From the NCBI RefSeq assembly GCF_012931685.1, contig NZ_JABANC010000001.1, forward strand, positions 620,001-684,000: 64,000 nucleotides of DNA. Reading direction: 5' to 3'. The position numbers were made by a program, and so were the translations under genes. The stretch is from Hanstruepera ponticola. Lineage in GTDB: Bacteria > Bacteroidota > Bacteroidia > Flavobacteriales > Flavobacteriaceae. A model generated the notes under the pieces. The model was not told the DNA's origin and made no database searches. It saw nothing but the letters and a program-made list of their open reading frames with translations. This document shows positions 61,949 to 64,000 of the stretch, one piece after another (position 1 is the first letter of the stretch; every line of letters begins with the position of its first letter).

Positions 61949-62464
61949 TTAGTCTTTTTTATAACTCTCGTTAAGAGTTTTCAAAATAGTTTCTGAAATA
62001 TTATTTTCCTCTTTACCATACATAACACCTGATGCTGCATCACTAGTGCCTAAAATGTAAGTGTAATTATTCTCTTTCCCGTGTTTTTTTACAAAGGTTT
62101 TAACTTTTGATATTAGCGAATCTATTTCCGTCTGGCTATCCTTTGAAATTTGTTGCTCCTCCATTTGAAACTGCTGCTGCAACATTTGTTGTTTTTGCAT
62201 CAATGCATTGTATTCTGATTGGGCATCACTTTCTGTCATAGATTGGGATTTTAATTGAAATGCTTGGTAATCTAACTGTAAAGCTTTGCCTATACTATCC
62301 CTTTTTTTATTGTAAGCCTCAATTTTAGATTTGTACTTAGATTCAATATCTTTCTTTTCTTGGTATTCGTTAATCACATAACTATTATCTATATATGCGA
62401 TTTTTTCTTGCTTACAAGAAACAACCATTACTAAGGTTAATATTCCAAAAATTATTTTTTTCAT
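61949..62464 (-). CDS. OmpH/Skp-like lipoprotein
   Basis: A 171-residue protein with lipobox VVSC (Cys17) and a long coiled coil (about 30-120) with Gln/Met-rich MQKQQMLQQQFQMEEQQ, then a short C-terminal strand region ending near YKKD. The pattern fits Skp/OmpH periplasmic chaperones, which hold unfolded outer-membrane proteins, but here lipid-anchored. TACATTTG box at 62487-62494; terminator at 61898-61922. Confidence 0.85.
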   Translation of the reverse strand: MKKIIFGILTLVMVVSCKQEKIAYIDNSYVINEYQEKKDIESKYKSKIEAYNKKRDSIGKALQLDYQAFQLKSQSMTESDAQSEYNALMQKQQMLQQQFQMEEQQISKDSQTEIDSLISKVKTFVKKHGKENNYTYILGTSDAASGVMYGKEENNISETILKTLNESYKKD

Positions 62465-62486
62465 GATTCTATATTTTTAAGATGCG

Positions 62487-62494
62487 CAAATGTA
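62487..62494 (-). promoter_or_regulatory. -7 box for the OmpH-like gene
   Basis: TACATTTG on the minus strand, 22 bases before the start codon. Confidence 0.45.
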
Positions 62495-62659
62495 AAAAAG
62501 TAATTACGATTTAAAATTTTTATTGCCAAAATTGTTAGTATAAGCAAAATTGATATTGAGGTTGTTTTAAAATAAATGAAATTTATTATTGTAAGGCCGA
62601 TTAAAGCCGCTCTGAAGTCATTTAAAAATTAGTCAATAGGATTTTATGGTAAGGAATTC

Positions 62660-62688
62660 AAAAATTGATTCTAAAGCTTTAAAATCAA
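62660..62688 (-). terminator. Probable terminator of the methyltransferase gene
   Basis: TTGATTCTAAAG-CTTTAAAATCAA (62665-62688, one mismatched pair) with a run of T residues on the minus strand (62660-62664). It lies just after the methyltransferase stop at 62697. Confidence 0.6.
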
Positions 62689-62696
62689 TAAATAGG

Positions 62697-63542
62697 TTAT
62701 TTTAGTATATAAATATGCGATGAGTATTCATTTGTTGACTTTCCTTTGATGTTTGATTGTAATCCTATCCAAAATGCTTTAAACGGATTCATAAATCCTG
62801 TTTTATACTTTTCTGATAATAGGCTCACATAAAATGAATCAAATATCATGGGTTTGGTTTCTACTAATTTTAGATTTTCTTTTTTAAGTAATCTAGAAAT
62901 AGCTGTTTTAGAAAAATGCCATAAATGTCTTGGTACATCATAAGCCGCCCAAAACGATTTGTAATATTGAGCATCATAACTTTTAAAATTTGGAACGGCT
63001 ATAATCAATGTTCCATTTGGTTTTAAAAGCTTTTTAAAAGTAGATAGATGTTTTTCAATATTTGGTAAATGTTCCAACACATGCCATAATGTAATAACAT
63101 CAAATTGATTTTCTTTCAATTCAAACAACTGTTTCGAATCTAACACATTATTATCAGTTTTTGAATTAGCAATAATTCTTGCTTTTTCATTTGGTTCAAT
63201 CCCTGTAACCTGCCAGCCATTTTTTTTTGAAGCCTGTAAAAAATCGCCTGTACCACAACCTACATCCAAAAGTACTTTTCCTGATTTTGAATAGTTATTA
63301 ATAAGTTTCACTTTACGCTTTAAAGTAAATTCACGGACAATATGGTAAATAAACTCCATGACATTCCGCTTGGAATCGGTATGTGAAATGTAATCTTCTG
63401 TTTTGTAATATTTACCTAAATGTTCCTCTGGTGGTTGTGGATGTGTTTCAAGTATATCCAATTCCTCGTTATAAAGTAGCTGAAATTTTTCTCCAGAAAC
63501 TGAATGGTCTATAACTTCTAGATATATGTTTTTTAATTTCAT
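62697..63542 (-). CDS. Class I SAM-dependent methyltransferase
   Basis: A 281-residue protein with the SAM-binding motif VLLDVGCGTGDFLQA near 91-105, then ITLWHVLEHLPNIEKHL and NGTLIIAVPNFKSY. It has the look of a small-molecule or lipid methyltransferase; substrate unknown. The N-terminal 70 residues are extra to the core fold. It lies 25 bases after the mnmG stop on the same strand, with the parS-like site in that gap. Confidence 0.85.
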   Translation of the reverse strand: MKLKNIYLEVIDHSVSGEKFQLLYNEELDILETHPQPPEEHLGKYYKTEDYISHTDSKRNVMEFIYHIVREFTLKRKVKLINNYSKSGKVLLDVGCGTGDFLQASKKNGWQVTGIEPNEKARIIANSKTDNNVLDSKQLFELKENQFDVITLWHVLEHLPNIEKHLSTFKKLLKPNGTLIIAVPNFKSYDAQYYKSFWAAYDVPRHLWHFSKTAISRLLKKENLKLVETKPMIFDSFYVSLLSEKYKTGFMNPFKAFWIGLQSNIKGKSTNEYSSHIYILK

Positions 63543-63551
63543 TTGTAGAAT

Positions 63552-63567
63552 TGTTCCACGTGAAACA
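63552..63567 (+). other. parS-like centromere site
   Basis: TGTTCCACGTGAAACA, an exact match to the parS consensus TGTTNCACGTGAAACA bound by ParB/Spo0J. It abuts the mnmG stop codon. Such sites cluster near the replication origin. Confidence 0.75.
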
Positions 63568-64000
63568 TTAGCGTCCCATATACACTAAAAGCACTGAAAC
63601 ATCGCTAGGTGACACACCACTTATACGTGATGCTTGTGATATGGTTACCGGTTGAATTTTATTTAATTTTTCACGCGCCTCCATACTCATGGATTTAAGT
63701 TTAGAGTAATCAAAATCTTTTGGGATCTTAATATTCTCAAGCCTAGAAAGTTTGTCCGCATTGTTTTTTTCTTTCTCGATATAACCTGAATACTTAACTT
63801 GGATTTCTGCTTGCTCAATCACCTCATCGTCTAAATTATTGTCTACAATATAATCATTAACCGATTCAACTTTTCGCATATCATCTATGGTAATATTAGG
63901 TCTAGCGAAAATTTTAAACATTTTATCTGACTGCTTCATCAAAGAGGAATCATTAGCGTCTAAAATGGGATTAATCTCTTCCGGTTTAACACTAGTATCT
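63568..64000 (-). CDS. mnmG: tRNA uridine-5-carboxymethylaminomethyl modification enzyme MnmG, 3' part
   Basis: The reading frame enters from the right edge (DTSVKPEEINPIL...) and runs to a stop at 63568-63570. It holds the C-terminal MnmG/GidA domain: KQSDKMFKIFARPNITI, DDMRK, EIQVKYSGYIEKEKNNADKL (basic helix) and PSDVSVLLVYMGR. MnmG with MnmE modifies wobble uridine-34 of some tRNAs. N-terminal FAD domain is outside the window. In many bacteria mnmG is near the origin, as the adjacent parS-like site suggests here. Confidence 0.95.
   Translation of the reverse strand, partial: DTSVKPEEINPILDANDSSLMKQSDKMFKIFARPNITIDDMRKVESVNDYIVDNNLDDEVIEQAEIQVKYSGYIEKEKNNADKLSRLENIKIPKDFDYSKLKSMSMEAREKLNKIQPVTISQASRISGVSPSDVSVLLVYMGR

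Noticed and set aside
62465-62696. Possible small gene or RNA in the 232-base gap between the OmpH-like and methyltransferase genes
   Set aside because: Only a 16-codon frame (from 62577) and one terminator-like palindrome were found; no RNA family was recognised.

Overview
This AT-rich window is chromosomal DNA from a marine-type member of the Flavobacteriaceae (Bacteroidota); the genus cannot be fixed from sequence alone. Supporting signs are TAnnTTTG -7 promoter boxes, many lipoproteins with short lipoboxes, an atpBEFHAG operon whose AtpB has an exported N-terminal extension, a SprE/PorW gliding/type IX secretion lipoprotein, a bactofilin, and families largely confined to Flavobacteriia (DUF6090, DUF5687-type permease, DUF4254, DUF6427, DUF6341, DUF4837, DUF6909). 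No rRNA, tRNA, CRISPR array, insertion sequence or prophage was found. No gap between genes exceeds about 235 bases.

Layout. 1-4264: sugar nucleotidyltransferase (cut by the left edge), a small GIY-YIG nuclease bracketed by palindromes, dut, a one-TM protein, a flippase and a lipoprotein. 4317-13648: ATP synthase operon (atpB-E-F-H-[unknown exported protein]-A-G), with AtpZ-like, bactofilin and SprE/PorW upstream. 13751-17005: PadR-controlled ABC exporter operon. 17113-23779: ferredoxin/flavin reductase, GT9, DUF4254, upp, DUF6427, DUF6341 and purD. 23850-54050: a roughly 30-kb surface-polysaccharide locus. 54079-61912: GH3-type enzyme, M23 peptidase, tatA (56568-56744), DUF4837, LysM transglycosylase, pgk and holB. 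61949-64000: OmpH/Skp-like lipoprotein, methyltransferase and the 3' part of mnmG, which abuts an exact parS-like site, so this end probably lies near the replication origin.

The polysaccharide locus reads as one system. Ugd and UXS make UDP-glucuronate and UDP-xylose, and RfbABCD makes dTDP-L-rhamnose. A WcaJ-type phosphoglycosyltransferase starts the repeat unit, two GT4 enzymes extend it, and a flippase, two polymerase-like proteins and a Wzz-like protein finish it. CysD/CysN/CysC make PAPS, CysQ removes PAP and a sulfotransferase uses the PAPS, so the glycan is probably sulfated. Between the flippase and cysN lies the most unusual part (35959-43841): a CotH-like kinase with a C-terminal sugar-binding-like domain, a DUF4956 membrane protein, a VTC polyphosphate-polymerase-like protein, a beta-helix protein containing what looks like a degenerate CotH lobe, and three lipoproteins including an exported inorganic pyrophosphatase and an exported metallophosphoesterase-like protein. 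I propose this as an envelope phosphate-transfer or glycan-phosphorylation module linked to sulfated exopolysaccharide.

Other points of interest are a family of short palindromes at gene ends (one supplies the last codons of a glycosyltransferase), a synonymous-only duplication of the atpG 3' end, a strong hairpin between atpE and atpF, and an unrelated exported protein inside the atp operon.
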